From Phycisphaerae bacterium (GTDB lineage: Bacteria; Planctomycetota; Phycisphaerae; UBA1845): a stretch of 64,000 nt of DNA. A program made the translations under genes and the position numbers. The notes beneath the pieces are model-generated. The model did no database searches and was not told where the DNA came from. It saw only the letters and a program-made list of their open reading frames with translations. The stretch is from positions 1 to 64,000 of the forward strand of contig JAJDEA010000069.1 in assembly GCA_029260035.1 (NCBI GenBank). The letters are read 5' to 3'. How positions within the stretch are numbered: the stretch's first letter is position 1; each line of letters begins with the position of its first letter. Positions 44,762 through 54,195 of the stretch are shown here, piece by piece.

Positions 44762-45898
44762 TCATTTTGCACTACTCAGCTCAACGTTTACGCGATGGAC
44801 TCTACCTTTCTTGACGACGAACGTGCCCGTTAGTTTCGAGCCTGCATTGAGCGTGCATGAAAACGCTGCTGAGCCTCGCCCTTTAGGCTCTAAGGACCAC
44901 TTGCCGAGTTGTGGAGCGTTCTTAAGAGCGCGTTCGAGCAGAGCAGGTGGGAGCCAATCATTTGACGACATTTTGAGCGTCTTCCCCTTGGCGGCAGCGA
45001 AGAACTCGTCCGCTGAACGAAAAGTCTGTTTCCCGGCATAGGCGCGGGCCAAGAAGCTCGTCATGGTCGCGACAGTGGCTTGCGCATACATATCGCTTGT
45101 TGGATTCTCCTGCAAGCCAAGCCAATAGGAACGCCAGAGTTTCTCGAAATCTCCAACCCCCGAGCCAAAGTTCTTCCGCCAGGCGATTTCCCAGCTCAGC
45201 CCCTTCCTGCTTACTTCGCGCAGAAAGCCGTCCAGGCTCTTCCGGTATTTTCCGCTCTCCGCATGAACGAGAAAATGCACCATCGACCACGCTTGATCGT
45301 AGTTGGCAGTCTTCATCTCGTGATTCCACTGCCCTCTCTCCGTCACCATGATTTGTGGGATCGCAACAAATGCTCCCGCACGCATGGCTTGTTGGATTCG
45401 GCCAAGCCGATAGTTTGGAATTACTCCCGTCACAAAGCCGTCGCCCGTGAAGATTGCCTCACCGAAGTATTCAGCCATCCCTTCATTGAGCCAAACGGGA
45501 ATATCGCCGCCAATAACGGCGTGCAGGAATTGATGAAAACCTTCGTGTTGTACAAGGCGCCAGGTATCGCCACTGGTAGGCTTGCCTGCGATGGCCATGA
45601 GCTTATCGCCGGTGTATACGCCAGCGCTGTTGGCCAATCCGCCTGCGGCGAAGTAGTCCGCCGGGTTGCTGAACAGATAGAACGGAAGCTTCGTCGTGAT
45701 TTTTCCGGCGAACCCCCTGGTCCTTGATTGGTATTCCTCCGCCATCTTCGATATGCGCAGCGCCGCTTCGCGCACATCGGACCTGCTTAAATCTGTGTGG
45801 ATGTTGTAGTACTGAGTCGGGTAGGTCTCAGCCAACGCAGGCCGGACACCCAATGAAATGAAAGAAACAACGAGGAACGACGCAACGTGTCGCATCAT
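44762..45898 (-). CDS. Exported DUF1570-type putative metallopeptidase
   Basis: A 378-residue protein with a signal peptide (cleaved near ALA at 21-23) and the zinc motif H118-E119-G-F-H122 followed by WLNEGMAEYF, where E139 or E143 is the third-ligand glutamate as in gluzincins. A C-terminal beta domain of about 80 residues follows. It fits the planctomycete DUF1570 family, members of which may process periplasmic proteins; the substrate is unknown. Confidence 0.82.
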   Translation of the reverse strand: MMRHVASFLVVSFISLGVRPALAETYPTQYYNIHTDLSRSDVREAALRISKMAEEYQSRTRGFAGKITTKLPFYLFSNPADYFAAGGLANSAGVYTGDKLMAIAGKPTSGDTWRLVQHEGFHQFLHAVIGGDIPVWLNEGMAEYFGEAIFTGDGFVTGVIPNYRLGRIQQAMRAGAFVAIPQIMVTERGQWNHEMKTANYDQAWSMVHFLVHAESGKYRKSLDGFLREVSRKGLSWEIAWRKNFGSGVGDFEKLWRSYWLGLQENPTSDMYAQATVATMTSFLARAYAGKQTFRSADEFFAAAKGKTLKMSSNDWLPPALLERALKNAPQLGKWSLEPKGRGSAAFSCTLNAGSKLTGTFVVKKGRVHRVNVELSSAK

Positions 45899-45956
45899 GC
45901 TTACTCCGCTCGGGTGGAACAGCTATCTTGCACGCCGAATCTCGTTCTTCCGTCAC

Positions 45957-46029
45957 CACCCCCAAGGGGACTCGAACCCCTGTCTTCAGGATGAGAACCT
46001 GATATCCTAGGCCACTAGACGATGGGGGC
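45957..46029 (-). tRNA. tRNA-Glu(CTC)
   Basis: A 73-nt gene with acceptor arms GCCCCCA/TGGGGGT, anticodon loop TTCTCAT (CTC, codon GAG), D-arm TCTAGTGGCCTAGGA and T-loop TTCGAGT. The G1-U72 pair is a wobble. CCA is not encoded. Confidence 0.94.
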
Positions 46030-46214
46030 GACTTCGTGCGCAAAGCTAATGCGGAACCCCCACCGCCGTCAAGTCGTGGCGCAGAAATGCCATCGGCGAA
46101 GATTGGACATCAGGGTGCGGCAATCCTATGTATAGCTGTGATTCAAGATTGAAGTAATTCGCAGAGAGGGCTACGATTGTTTCGCGAAAGTGCAGGGATT
46201 ACTCGGAGCGAGAG

Positions 46215-48308
46215 TTGGAAACATTTGATTTAGTCAGCCCATTTGAGCCTAGCGGCGATCAGCCTGCTGCGATCAAAAAACTCACGAATGCGCTAAGGCG
46301 TGGCACGAAATACCAATGTCTGCTCGGCGTAACGGGGTCGGGCAAGACGTTCAGCATGGCGAATGTGATTGCCAAACTGAATAAGCCGACGTTGGTCATC
46401 TCGCATAACAAGACGCTGGCTGCACAGCTTTATGAGGAATTTCATGATCTTTTTCCTCATAACGCCGTCGAGTATTTCGTCAGTTATTATGACTACTATC
46501 AGCCGGAAGCGTACATCCCACAGCGAGACATTTACATAGAGAAAGACGCTTCCCGGAACGACGACCTCGATCGACTTCGCCTTAGCGCCACGAGCACGTT
46601 GGTCTCTCGAAGTGACGCCATCGTCGTCGCCAGCGTTTCCTGCATCTTTGGCCTTGGCTCGCCGGACGACTACAAGGCAAGTGTGATCGTCCTAAATGTA
46701 GGCGACACGCTCGATCGCGACGACATGCTTAAAAAGTTCGTCAGCCTGCAATACGATCGCAATGACATTGACTTTAAGCGCGGAACATTCCGCGTTCGTG
46801 GCGACGTTGTTGAGATTCATCCCGCCCATGAGCAGTTTGCTTATCGCATCGAGTTGTTCGGCGACGAAATCGAAAACCTGGAAATGATCAACCCACTCAC
46901 GGCGGAGTCTTTGGGCAAACTCGAAAAGGTTTTTATTTTCCCGGCTGTGCATTACATCATGCCGGAAGATCGCGTTGCTGAAGCCACAGAGAATATTCTT
47001 GAAGAGCTGGACCAACGAATCATGGAGTTCCGCAGGCTTGGTAAGCTGTTGGAAGCGCAAAGGCTGCTCGCACGCACGAAATACGACGTCGAAATGCTTC
47101 GCGAAGTAGGCTATTGCTCGGGTATTGAGAACTATTCGCGCCACCTGAATGGCACGGAACTTGGAGCTAAGCCTTTCACCCTCGTGGATTATTTTCCGGA
47201 CGACTTCCTTCTGATTGTCGATGAATCGCATGTCACAATTCCTCAGGTCGGCGCCATGTTCAATGGAGATCGAGCCAGAAAGACAACACTCGTCGAGCAC
47301 GGCTTTCGATTGCCTAGTTGCCTTGATAACCGTCCTATGCGGTTTGAAGAATTCGAGGGCATGTGGAATCAGGCGGTTTTTGTCTCCGCTACGCCCGGCC
47401 CCTACGAACTGAAGCAATGCGCCGGGGAAATCGTCGAGCAAATCATTCGGCCTACCGGTCTCATCGACCCGCCAATTGAAGTGCTTCCTGCTCGAGGGCA
47501 AGTTCCCGACCTGCTTCAGCGCATCGCAGAGCGAGTGAGCGTAAGCGAGCGGGTTCTGGTAACCACGTTGACTAAACGGCTTGCTGAGGACTTGTCACAG
47601 TTTATTGAGCAGGAGGGTTTTCGTTGCAAGTATATGCACAGTGACATTGATACACTAGAACGCGTGTCGATTCTCAAAGAGCTTCGAGAGGGGAAGTTTG
47701 ATGTGCTGGTTGGAGTAAACCTCTTGCGCGAAGGGCTTGACCTGCCTGAAGTGTCGCTCGTAGCCATACTCGATGCGGACAAGGAAGGATTTTTGCGCAG
47801 CGAAACGTCACTTGTTCAGATGATTGGGCGAACCGCTCGGAATGTGAACGCCGAGGTCAAGCTTTACGCCGACAGGATTACCGGAAGTATGCAGCGCGCG
47901 ATGGACGAAACGCAGCGCCGTCGCAAGCTACAGACGGCATACAACAAAAAGCATGGCATTACACCAGAATCGATCAAGAAAGCGATTCATTCCAACCTTG
48001 AACAAATCGTTCGTGCTCACAAGATTGCAGCGGAAGCAATTGAAGCGTCGGAAGAAGAGCTGGACCGCACTGAATTCATCGCGGCTTTGGAAAAGGAAAT
48101 GCTCGATGCGGCGGAAGCGCTGGAATTTGAAAGAGCGGCGAAATTGCGTGATCGAATCAAGGAACTAAAGGGACTTCCGGAACTCGTCGTAACGGGAGCA
48201 GCCAGGAAATCTGCAAAGGGAGCGGGCAAAGGGCCCGCCAAAAAAAAGCCGTCATCCGCTAAGAAAGGCGCAAAAAAACGCGTCCATCCTCGCGGGCAGC
48301 GCGATTGA
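46215..48308 (+). CDS. uvrB: Excinuclease ABC subunit B
   Basis: A 697-residue UvrB, damage verification and strand separation in nucleotide excision repair. Walker A is GVTGSGKT; the beta-hairpin region has YYDYYQPEAYIPQRDIYIEKD (here shortened to its first 20 residues by position 93-112); helicase motifs run to MIGRTARN. A UVR domain with EKEMLDAAEALEFERAAKLRD lies near the end, and an unusually Lys/Ala-rich tail of about 40 residues follows it. The start is TTG 46215, with GGAG 7 nt upstream. Confidence 0.95.
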   Translation: METFDLVSPFEPSGDQPAAIKKLTNALRRGTKYQCLLGVTGSGKTFSMANVIAKLNKPTLVISHNKTLAAQLYEEFHDLFPHNAVEYFVSYYDYYQPEAYIPQRDIYIEKDASRNDDLDRLRLSATSTLVSRSDAIVVASVSCIFGLGSPDDYKASVIVLNVGDTLDRDDMLKKFVSLQYDRNDIDFKRGTFRVRGDVVEIHPAHEQFAYRIELFGDEIENLEMINPLTAESLGKLEKVFIFPAVHYIMPEDRVAEATENILEELDQRIMEFRRLGKLLEAQRLLARTKYDVEMLREVGYCSGIENYSRHLNGTELGAKPFTLVDYFPDDFLLIVDESHVTIPQVGAMFNGDRARKTTLVEHGFRLPSCLDNRPMRFEEFEGMWNQAVFVSATPGPYELKQCAGEIVEQIIRPTGLIDPPIEVLPARGQVPDLLQRIAERVSVSERVLVTTLTKRLAEDLSQFIEQEGFRCKYMHSDIDTLERVSILKELREGKFDVLVGVNLLREGLDLPEVSLVAILDADKEGFLRSETSLVQMIGRTARNVNAEVKLYADRITGSMQRAMDETQRRRKLQTAYNKKHGITPESIKKAIHSNLEQIVRAHKIAAEAIEASEEELDRTEFIAALEKEMLDAAEALEFERAAKLRDRIKELKGLPELVVTGAARKSAKGAGKGPAKKKPSSAKKGAKKRVHPRGQRD

Positions 48309-48393
48309 AGACCACATAACAATAGCGCACGCGGTTTGTCATCCTCGTTGAAAGAATCGCGCCCTGAAATTCTGTCCATGTCAAATGGAACCG

Positions 48394-49755
48394 TTAAAGC
48401 AGACCTAGCTTTTCCAGGCGATACCGGAATGCGTCTCTGGTGAGGCTCAGAAGTTTGGCGGATTGGGTCTGATTGTTGTTGGTTCGTGCCAGGGCTTGCC
48501 GAACAAGACTGTTTTCGAGTTCGCGCAGATCGATCCCCTCCGGCGGAAGTATGTACCCTCCATCAGATTCTTCAGATGCCTGATCGGTAGTGCCAACCAC
48601 GATGTCACCAGGCCCAATCATATCACCTTTCGCAAGGAGCACCGCCCGTTCAATTACGTTGCGAAGTTCGCGCACATTGCCGGGCCAACTATATGCCTCC
48701 AGTTTCTTGTAAGCGGCTTCGGAAACACGGGTGATGGGTTTTCGAAAGTCGGCTGCAAAATCCGTCACCCAATGCTGCGTCAATATCTTGACATCGCCCG
48801 TGCGTTCTTGAAGCGACGGAAGTTGAACGGTGATCACGTTCAGGCGAAAGAGAAGATCGCTTCGGAACTGCCCCTGCTCGATCGCTTCTTCAATGTTCCG
48901 ATTGGTTGCGGCGATCACACGAACATCAACAGAGATTTCCGTGGTTCCGCCAACTCGACGAAATGTTCGATCCTCCAGGAATCGTAGAAGTTTTGCCTGC
49001 AACCCAGCGGGCATGTCCCCAACCTCGTCGAGAAAAATTGTGCCGCCATCGGCTATCTCGAAGAGGCCTTTCTTGGTCGTTCGCGCATCGGTAAACGCCC
49101 CTTTTTCATGCCCGAATAACTCGCTCTCAAGCAACGACTCGGACAGCGCCGTGCATGTTATGTTCATAAATGGCTTTGGCGCTCGGTCTGAATTGTAATG
49201 AATCACGCGTGCGACCAAGTCCTTGCCTGTACCAGATTCTCCTCTTAGAAATACTGTGGAAGCACTGCTTTCGCAAACACTTGCAATCACGTCAAATAGC
49301 TCGAGCATACATGGAGCTTTGCCCATAATCCGCTTTACGTCGTACTCGTGCTGTAAGTGCCGGCGAAGCTCACGGACCTCTCGTCGCAGCTTGGTAGTTT
49401 CCAGCGCCTTTTCGGCAGTCCGGATGAGCTGGTCCATGTCAAACGGCTTCGTCAGATAGTCGTAAGCGCCCAGCTTGATCGCATCCACAGCGCTCTCAAT
49501 ACTGGAATATGCGGTCATGAGTATGACAACGACATCCGTGTCCACCTCTCGAACCTTACGAAGCACGTCAAGTCCGGTCATGTCCGGCAGTTTGTAGTCC
49601 AGCATAATCAGATCAAATACGTCATTCTCTAACTCAAGAAGCGCGCTCGTCCCGTCTGCGCTCTCCGTCACATGGTAACCCTGCGTCTCCAGTTTTTGAC
49701 GAAGCGACCACCGAATCAGCTGTTCATCTTCAACGATTAAAACTCGTACACCCAT
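48394..49755 (-). CDS. NtrC-family sigma-54-dependent response regulator
   Basis: A 453-residue regulator. The receiver domain has Asp53 as phosphoacceptor and Lys103. The AAA+ domain has Walker A GESGTGKD (172-179), the sigma-54 contact loop as GAFTDA (219-224) instead of GAFTGA, and Walker B GGTIFLDE. A Fis-type HTH ends the protein (NNNQTQSAKLLSLTRDAFRY). It is 12 bp after the histidine kinase gene and is its likely partner. The loop change may alter sigma-54 contact; this variant occurs in some natural activators. Confidence 0.92.
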   Translation of the reverse strand: MGVRVLIVEDEQLIRWSLRQKLETQGYHVTESADGTSALLELENDVFDLIMLDYKLPDMTGLDVLRKVREVDTDVVVILMTAYSSIESAVDAIKLGAYDYLTKPFDMDQLIRTAEKALETTKLRREVRELRRHLQHEYDVKRIMGKAPCMLELFDVIASVCESSASTVFLRGESGTGKDLVARVIHYNSDRAPKPFMNITCTALSESLLESELFGHEKGAFTDARTTKKGLFEIADGGTIFLDEVGDMPAGLQAKLLRFLEDRTFRRVGGTTEISVDVRVIAATNRNIEEAIEQGQFRSDLLFRLNVITVQLPSLQERTGDVKILTQHWVTDFAADFRKPITRVSEAAYKKLEAYSWPGNVRELRNVIERAVLLAKGDMIGPGDIVVGTTDQASEESDGGYILPPEGIDLRELENSLVRQALARTNNNQTQSAKLLSLTRDAFRYRLEKLGLL

Positions 49756-49767
49756 GGAATCATCCTG

Positions 49768-50976
49768 TTATGCTGGCGCGACACTCAATGCCTGCTTCAT
49801 GCCAGGTAGAAAAACACTCGCCCGCGTGCCTTGACCGGGTTCACTCTGCAACGTCATTCTTCCGCCGTGCGATTCAACGATACGCCGGCAGATTGGAAGC
49901 CCCAAGCCGGTCCCCCGCGCTTTGGTCGTATAAAATGGCTCCATCGCCCGTTCGCAAATATCTTTGGACATGCCTGCCCCGTTATCAGAAACGACAAACT
50001 CCACCCCTTCTTCGCGATCTGAAGCAGCGACGGTGATGCAGCCTATCTCTCGACTACACGCATGCGCCGCGTTGAGGACGAGGTTTATGAATAGCTGCTC
50101 AATTTGCCCTTCGTCGCAGCAAATCACTACATCTTCCAGTGACGGGTCAAAGTCTACTTCAATCCCTTTCAAAGCTGGCTCGGTCATCAAGAGGGTCAGC
50201 ATGCGCCGAACCATATCGCCAAGCCGACATTCCTGTTTGGTGGGCGGTGTCGGTCGCGCATAAAGTAGCAGATCCTTAACGGCTGCATCAAGCCGACTGA
50301 CCTGGCTGAGAATCTCGGCAATGATAGGCCTATGCTGGTTATCATTCGCCATGCCATCTCGAATGATTTGAATTGCACCGCTAATTCCCGCTAAAGGATT
50401 CTTGATCTCGTGCGCGAGGGAGGCTGCAAGTTGACCGATTTCGGCTAAGTGCTCTGCTCTTGTCAGTCGTTCTTCCACCCTGCTGTGCTCTGTTTCTCGA
50501 ATCTTGGAAGCATAGCTTGCACGATACGCTTCGAGCATCACGCAGAGTTCCAACGAAAGCAATTTGCGTAGCGATCTCAGTTTCACATCTTTACCCGTCA
50601 CGTTGGACTGCTGCGCAGCAGACTCAAATCCTTGCCAAACAACTTCCATTGCTGTGATCATGTAATGCTGAGGTAGCACAACGCGAACGTGGGCCTCGCC
50701 GATTGCGATGCGACTGGCAAAATATGCTTCGTCGTATGAACCAACGAACAATCGTCTCATCCACTCTTCCAGAACGCTTCGCTGTTTATTGATTTGGTCG
50801 GCACCGCCGGTGAAGACCGAAATCGCATCGGGATGCCGTGCGGCCTCTTCGTAGAAATGATCTACGATTCTTGGGATCGCACCGAGAAGGTCGGGCGACA
50901 ATTCCACGATGTTGCGCGCGTCAGCATCGCCAAAACCAACGTAGGCTTTCATGTCGTCGATACGGGGTCTATGCAT
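49768..50976 (-). CDS. Globin-coupled histidine kinase
   Basis: A 402-residue soluble sensor kinase. Residues 8-160 match the protoglobin/globin-coupled-sensor domain, with the likely proximal haem ligand His96 in IGEAHVRVVLPQHYM. A short coiled coil leads to the HisKA domain with His189 in LAHEIKNPL, then the HATPase with N, G1 and G2 boxes (NLVLNAAHA, DNGAGM, GTGLGLPI). Haem binding would allow sensing of oxygen or NO, or redox state. ATG 50976 has AGGA 6 nt upstream; a TTG at 51003 is less likely. The partner is the NtrC-type gene downstream. Confidence 0.88.
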   Translation of the reverse strand: MHRPRIDDMKAYVGFGDADARNIVELSPDLLGAIPRIVDHFYEEAARHPDAISVFTGGADQINKQRSVLEEWMRRLFVGSYDEAYFASRIAIGEAHVRVVLPQHYMITAMEVVWQGFESAAQQSNVTGKDVKLRSLRKLLSLELCVMLEAYRASYASKIRETEHSRVEERLTRAEHLAEIGQLAASLAHEIKNPLAGISGAIQIIRDGMANDNQHRPIIAEILSQVSRLDAAVKDLLLYARPTPPTKQECRLGDMVRRMLTLLMTEPALKGIEVDFDPSLEDVVICCDEGQIEQLFINLVLNAAHACSREIGCITVAASDREEGVEFVVSDNGAGMSKDICERAMEPFYTTKARGTGLGLPICRRIVESHGGRMTLQSEPGQGTRASVFLPGMKQALSVAPA

Positions 50977-51514
50977 GGATGTTCCTAATTGGGTCTTCAC
51001 CAAGCAGCCTTACATCCAGAATAACCCTGCCTTTGTGCGTCCGCACCATCCAGCAGAGCAGATGTATGTATCTACGATACTTCGACGACGCCTGACTGCC
51101 AAATCGAAGCCTTGCATTCGACTGCAGAAGCGCCAGGTCCAGCACGACAGGGGTAGTATGGTGACATACTGGACCCGCTCTTCGAGTTCGTCGTGGTGAA
51201 TGCAACATCCGTCCGCTCCTACTTCCTCGCGATGTGCATTATCGGATGGCTTGTGGACAATAGCACAAGAACCGCGCGATATGGCGCACTCAGCGCGTGA
51301 CACGACTTCTGAATCCACATTGGTCCCAAAGTCCGGCAAGTCTCAACATGCAACCGGGGGCACTTGAGGCGAACATCAAATCACTTATACGACTTAATTC
51401 AACCGTTGGCACAGTGAATGCTTGAGGTCTCACCTAGGGCCTAAAAAGGTGTATGCGGACATAAGCATGATTTTCACGGATGGTAAACCATTGTCGGACG
51501 AACCGGTGAATACG
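50977..51514. other. Intergenic region between divergent regulator genes
   Basis: About 540 bp. It contains the divergent promoters of the kinase and receiver genes, but I see no clear -24/-12 or -35/-10 box, no hairpin and no gene. The receiver gene could start further upstream at 51467. Confidence 0.35.
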
Positions 51515-51853
51515 ATGAAGCTGTTGATTGTCGAGCCGGATCGTTTGACACGCTGGTCAATGCAGCAATACCTGCAGGATTTAGCGACTGTAATCGCTGC
51601 AGATTCTGTGGAATCCGCACATGAATTACTGGACGTCGGGCCTGTCGATGCCGTGGCCATTGCGGACGATCTCCCCGCCCACGGAGCCGACGAAATTGAA
51701 AGTCATGCCCGCACCTGCAACCCAAATGTGCGGGCCGTGCGAATGGTCACTCAGCCTTGTTCCGCGACACCTCAATCGTCCAATGTGACAACACTGGAGA
51801 AACCGTTCGAGTTGGCCAGGCTTGCGGAAGTCTTGGGAATAGTTCATTCGTAG
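51515..51853 (+). CDS. Single-domain receiver-like protein
   Basis: A 112-residue protein with a response-regulator fold: KLLIVEPDRLTRWSM (acidic Asp pair), AVAIADDLP at the phosphoacceptor position, MVTQP, and EKPFEL with the conserved Lys. The acidic pocket seems kept although the fold is short. No output domain. The gene touches the CBS gene (stop and ATG adjacent), so the two probably act together. The alternative start is ATG 51467. Confidence 0.7.
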   Translation: MKLLIVEPDRLTRWSMQQYLQDLATVIAADSVESAHELLDVGPVDAVAIADDLPAHGADEIESHARTCNPNVRAVRMVTQPCSATPQSSNVTTLEKPFELARLAEVLGIVHS

Positions 51854-52492
51854 ATGAGCCGAGGTGCCGGGATGTTCGTTGCCGACCACATGAAGCGCTC
51901 GCCAATCACCGTGCAGGATCAAGCTTCGGTTTTCGCAGCGCAATCACTTCTTGAAGAGCATCGAATCCACCAATTGCCCGTGGTTGATGAATCAAGCCGA
52001 TTGTCCGGACTTATTACAGACGTAGCCATTCGGGCTGCGATTGGTTACGACGTGGAAAAGGGCGCGTCTATCCGAGTTGCCGAGGTCATGGTTTTTGACC
52101 CGGATACGATTCCGCTCAATGCCACCCTCGATCAGGCAGTGTCCATGCTCTGGAGCAAACGTATTAACGCGTTGCCTGTTCTCATGCATGATAAGTTGGT
52201 GGGCATATTTACCAAACATGACGCACTCCGTGCGTTTCACGAAATGCTAGGCCTGGATCGTGAGGGTGGGATTATCGAAGTAGCTCTTCCTGCACCTGGT
52301 GAAGATCTTGCCTTTGCGTTCGGAGCCATCAAGGACCGCAAGTCGAGCGTCATCAGCGCCGTCGTTTGCAATATGCGCCGTGACGGCAAAGAGCCTACGC
52401 TCTACCTTCGTGTGGATGTGGGCGATCGTCAGGTCATTGAGCGCAGCCTTCGTGATGCAGGCCTTGTATTGCTCGTCCCGGAACAGCCGTAG
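51854..52492 (+). CDS. CBS-domain pair protein
   Basis: A 212-residue protein with two CBS motifs (about 8-62 and 75-130), a regulatory pair that binds adenosine nucleotides, followed by a C-terminal ACT-like domain (about 135-205, VISAVVCNMRRDGKEPTLYL). It starts at ATG immediately after the receiver gene stop. Small CBS-ACT proteins act as energy or metabolite sensors; no target is indicated. Confidence 0.85.
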   Translation: MSRGAGMFVADHMKRSPITVQDQASVFAAQSLLEEHRIHQLPVVDESSRLSGLITDVAIRAAIGYDVEKGASIRVAEVMVFDPDTIPLNATLDQAVSMLWSKRINALPVLMHDKLVGIFTKHDALRAFHEMLGLDREGGIIEVALPAPGEDLAFAFGAIKDRKSSVISAVVCNMRRDGKEPTLYLRVDVGDRQVIERSLRDAGLVLLVPEQP

Positions 52493-52648
52493 TTTCAACC
52501 AAAAACCCGACACCAAAATTACGTCGCCCGAATCATATAGGGGGTATTGCGTAGGGGATTGCGCTGCGTTACACATTGCTCGGCGATTGCCGTCGAAGAT
52601 TGTCTTCGCTCGGCAAGTCCCACCGCGCGAGGAGGAGAAATACCAACT

Positions 52649-53938
52649 ATGGTGCAATCACACGAATCCAGACTGACTTCCTGGGTTGATGTCGAATCAA
52701 CGAGCGACTTCCCCATCCAAAACCTGCCCTATGGAGTTTTCAAGAAATCTGACGGCTTTACTGCGGTGGGTGTTGCGATTGGCGATATGGTTCTGAATCT
52801 CGCGGAAGTACATGAAGCTGGCCTATTCTCTAAAACGTGTCTTGCCAAGGAAAATGTTTTTGCCCGCGATGGTCTTAACGACTTCATGGCTTGCGGTCGA
52901 ACTGCATGGAAAGAGGCTCGGCGGCGAATCACTGAACTCCTTTCCCTCGATTGTGGGACGATTCGAGATGATAAAGCACTGCGAGAGCGTGCGTTGCTTC
53001 ATATGGCTGACGTAGAAATGCAGCTCCCCGTAGCTATCGGCGATTTCACAGATTTCTATTCATCGAAGGAGCACGCAACGAACGTCGGCATCATGTTTCG
53101 AGGCAAGGAAAACGCCTTAATGCCAAATTGGTTGCACTTGCCGGTCGGTTATCACGGTCGATCCAGCACGATCTTCGTTTCAGGGCAAGACATTCGACGG
53201 CCTTTGGGGCAAACCAAAGCAGACGAGGCGGACGCCCCCACCTTCGGGCCGTCTCGCCTGTTGGATTTTGAACTCGAAATGGGTTTCTTTCTTGGGACCG
53301 GCAATAAGCCAGGCGAGCGTATCAATACAAAACAGGCTCGCGAGAACATTTTCGGCATGGTATTGCTGAACGACTGGAGTGCTCGCGACATTCAGAAATG
53401 GGAATATGTACCGCTCGGCCCATTCCTTGGAAAATCCTTTGCCACTTCGATCAGCCCGTGGGTGGTTACACTTGATGCTCTCGAATCATTCCGCACCTCA
53501 AGCCCGCCACAAGAGCCTAAGGTACTTCCCTATCTTGAGGGCGATGGTCAAGATGCTTACGCCATTAACCTCGAAGCCTTCATCAAGAGCGAAAAGATGG
53601 ACGAACCGATGCGCATCACGGCAACAAATTTTCGGCACTTGTATTGGAGCATGTTTCAGCAACTGGCGCACCACACAGTCAATGGCACTGCAATGCGAGC
53701 CGGCGACCTATGCGGCTCTGGAACCATATCGGGCCCAACCGAAGAGTCTCGCGGCAGTATGCTCGAGATCTGCTGGAAGGGAACAAAACCTCTCACGCTG
53801 ACCGACGGCAGCGAACGAAAATTCTTCGCAGACGGCGACACGGTCATCATCAAAGGATGGTGTCAGGGCGACGGCTATCGCGTCGGATTTGGCGAGGTTC
53901 GCGCCACAATACTACCAGCTGAACAGGTCGATCTGTGA
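52649..53938 (+). CDS. fahA: Fumarylacetoacetase
   Basis: A 429-residue enzyme that splits fumarylacetoacetate to fumarate and acetoacetate, the last step of tyrosine breakdown. The family block DFTDFYSSKEHATNVG carries the Asp metal ligand and the catalytic His. ELEMGFFLGTGN (metal-binding Glu residues) and NDWSARDIQKWEYVPLGPFL are intact. GGAGGAG lies about 11 nt before the ATG. No other genes of the tyrosine pathway are nearby. Confidence 0.93.
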   Translation: MVQSHESRLTSWVDVESTSDFPIQNLPYGVFKKSDGFTAVGVAIGDMVLNLAEVHEAGLFSKTCLAKENVFARDGLNDFMACGRTAWKEARRRITELLSLDCGTIRDDKALRERALLHMADVEMQLPVAIGDFTDFYSSKEHATNVGIMFRGKENALMPNWLHLPVGYHGRSSTIFVSGQDIRRPLGQTKADEADAPTFGPSRLLDFELEMGFFLGTGNKPGERINTKQARENIFGMVLLNDWSARDIQKWEYVPLGPFLGKSFATSISPWVVTLDALESFRTSSPPQEPKVLPYLEGDGQDAYAINLEAFIKSEKMDEPMRITATNFRHLYWSMFQQLAHHTVNGTAMRAGDLCGSGTISGPTEESRGSMLEICWKGTKPLTLTDGSERKFFADGDTVIIKGWCQGDGYRVGFGEVRATILPAEQVDL

Positions 53939-54195
53939 ACCTCGTTCGGAAACGGCCCTCCAACTGACCGTACCACAAACATGCACGCCTCACGGACATC
54001 GCTGCGAATCCTCGAAATCGCAAGATTCCTGACAGAATCCCTGTTTGGCGAATCGTACCGAAGCTAAAGCACGCCTATTTTTCCACCGATGAATCCATCG
54101 AGGTCCAATATCGGACCTGGAACGCCCAAGTTGAATGGAGGCATCGCCGTCTTCGTATCCATGCTTGGATGACACCACTTTTCGGAATTGCGGCC

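Noticed and set aside
46692-47501. A 269-codon minus-strand frame inside uvrB
   Set aside because: It is antisense to well-conserved uvrB coding sequence with no start signal.
48309-48393. A terminator between convergent uvrB and the NtrC-type gene
   Set aside because: I looked for a stem with a T-run in this 85-bp gap and found none convincing.
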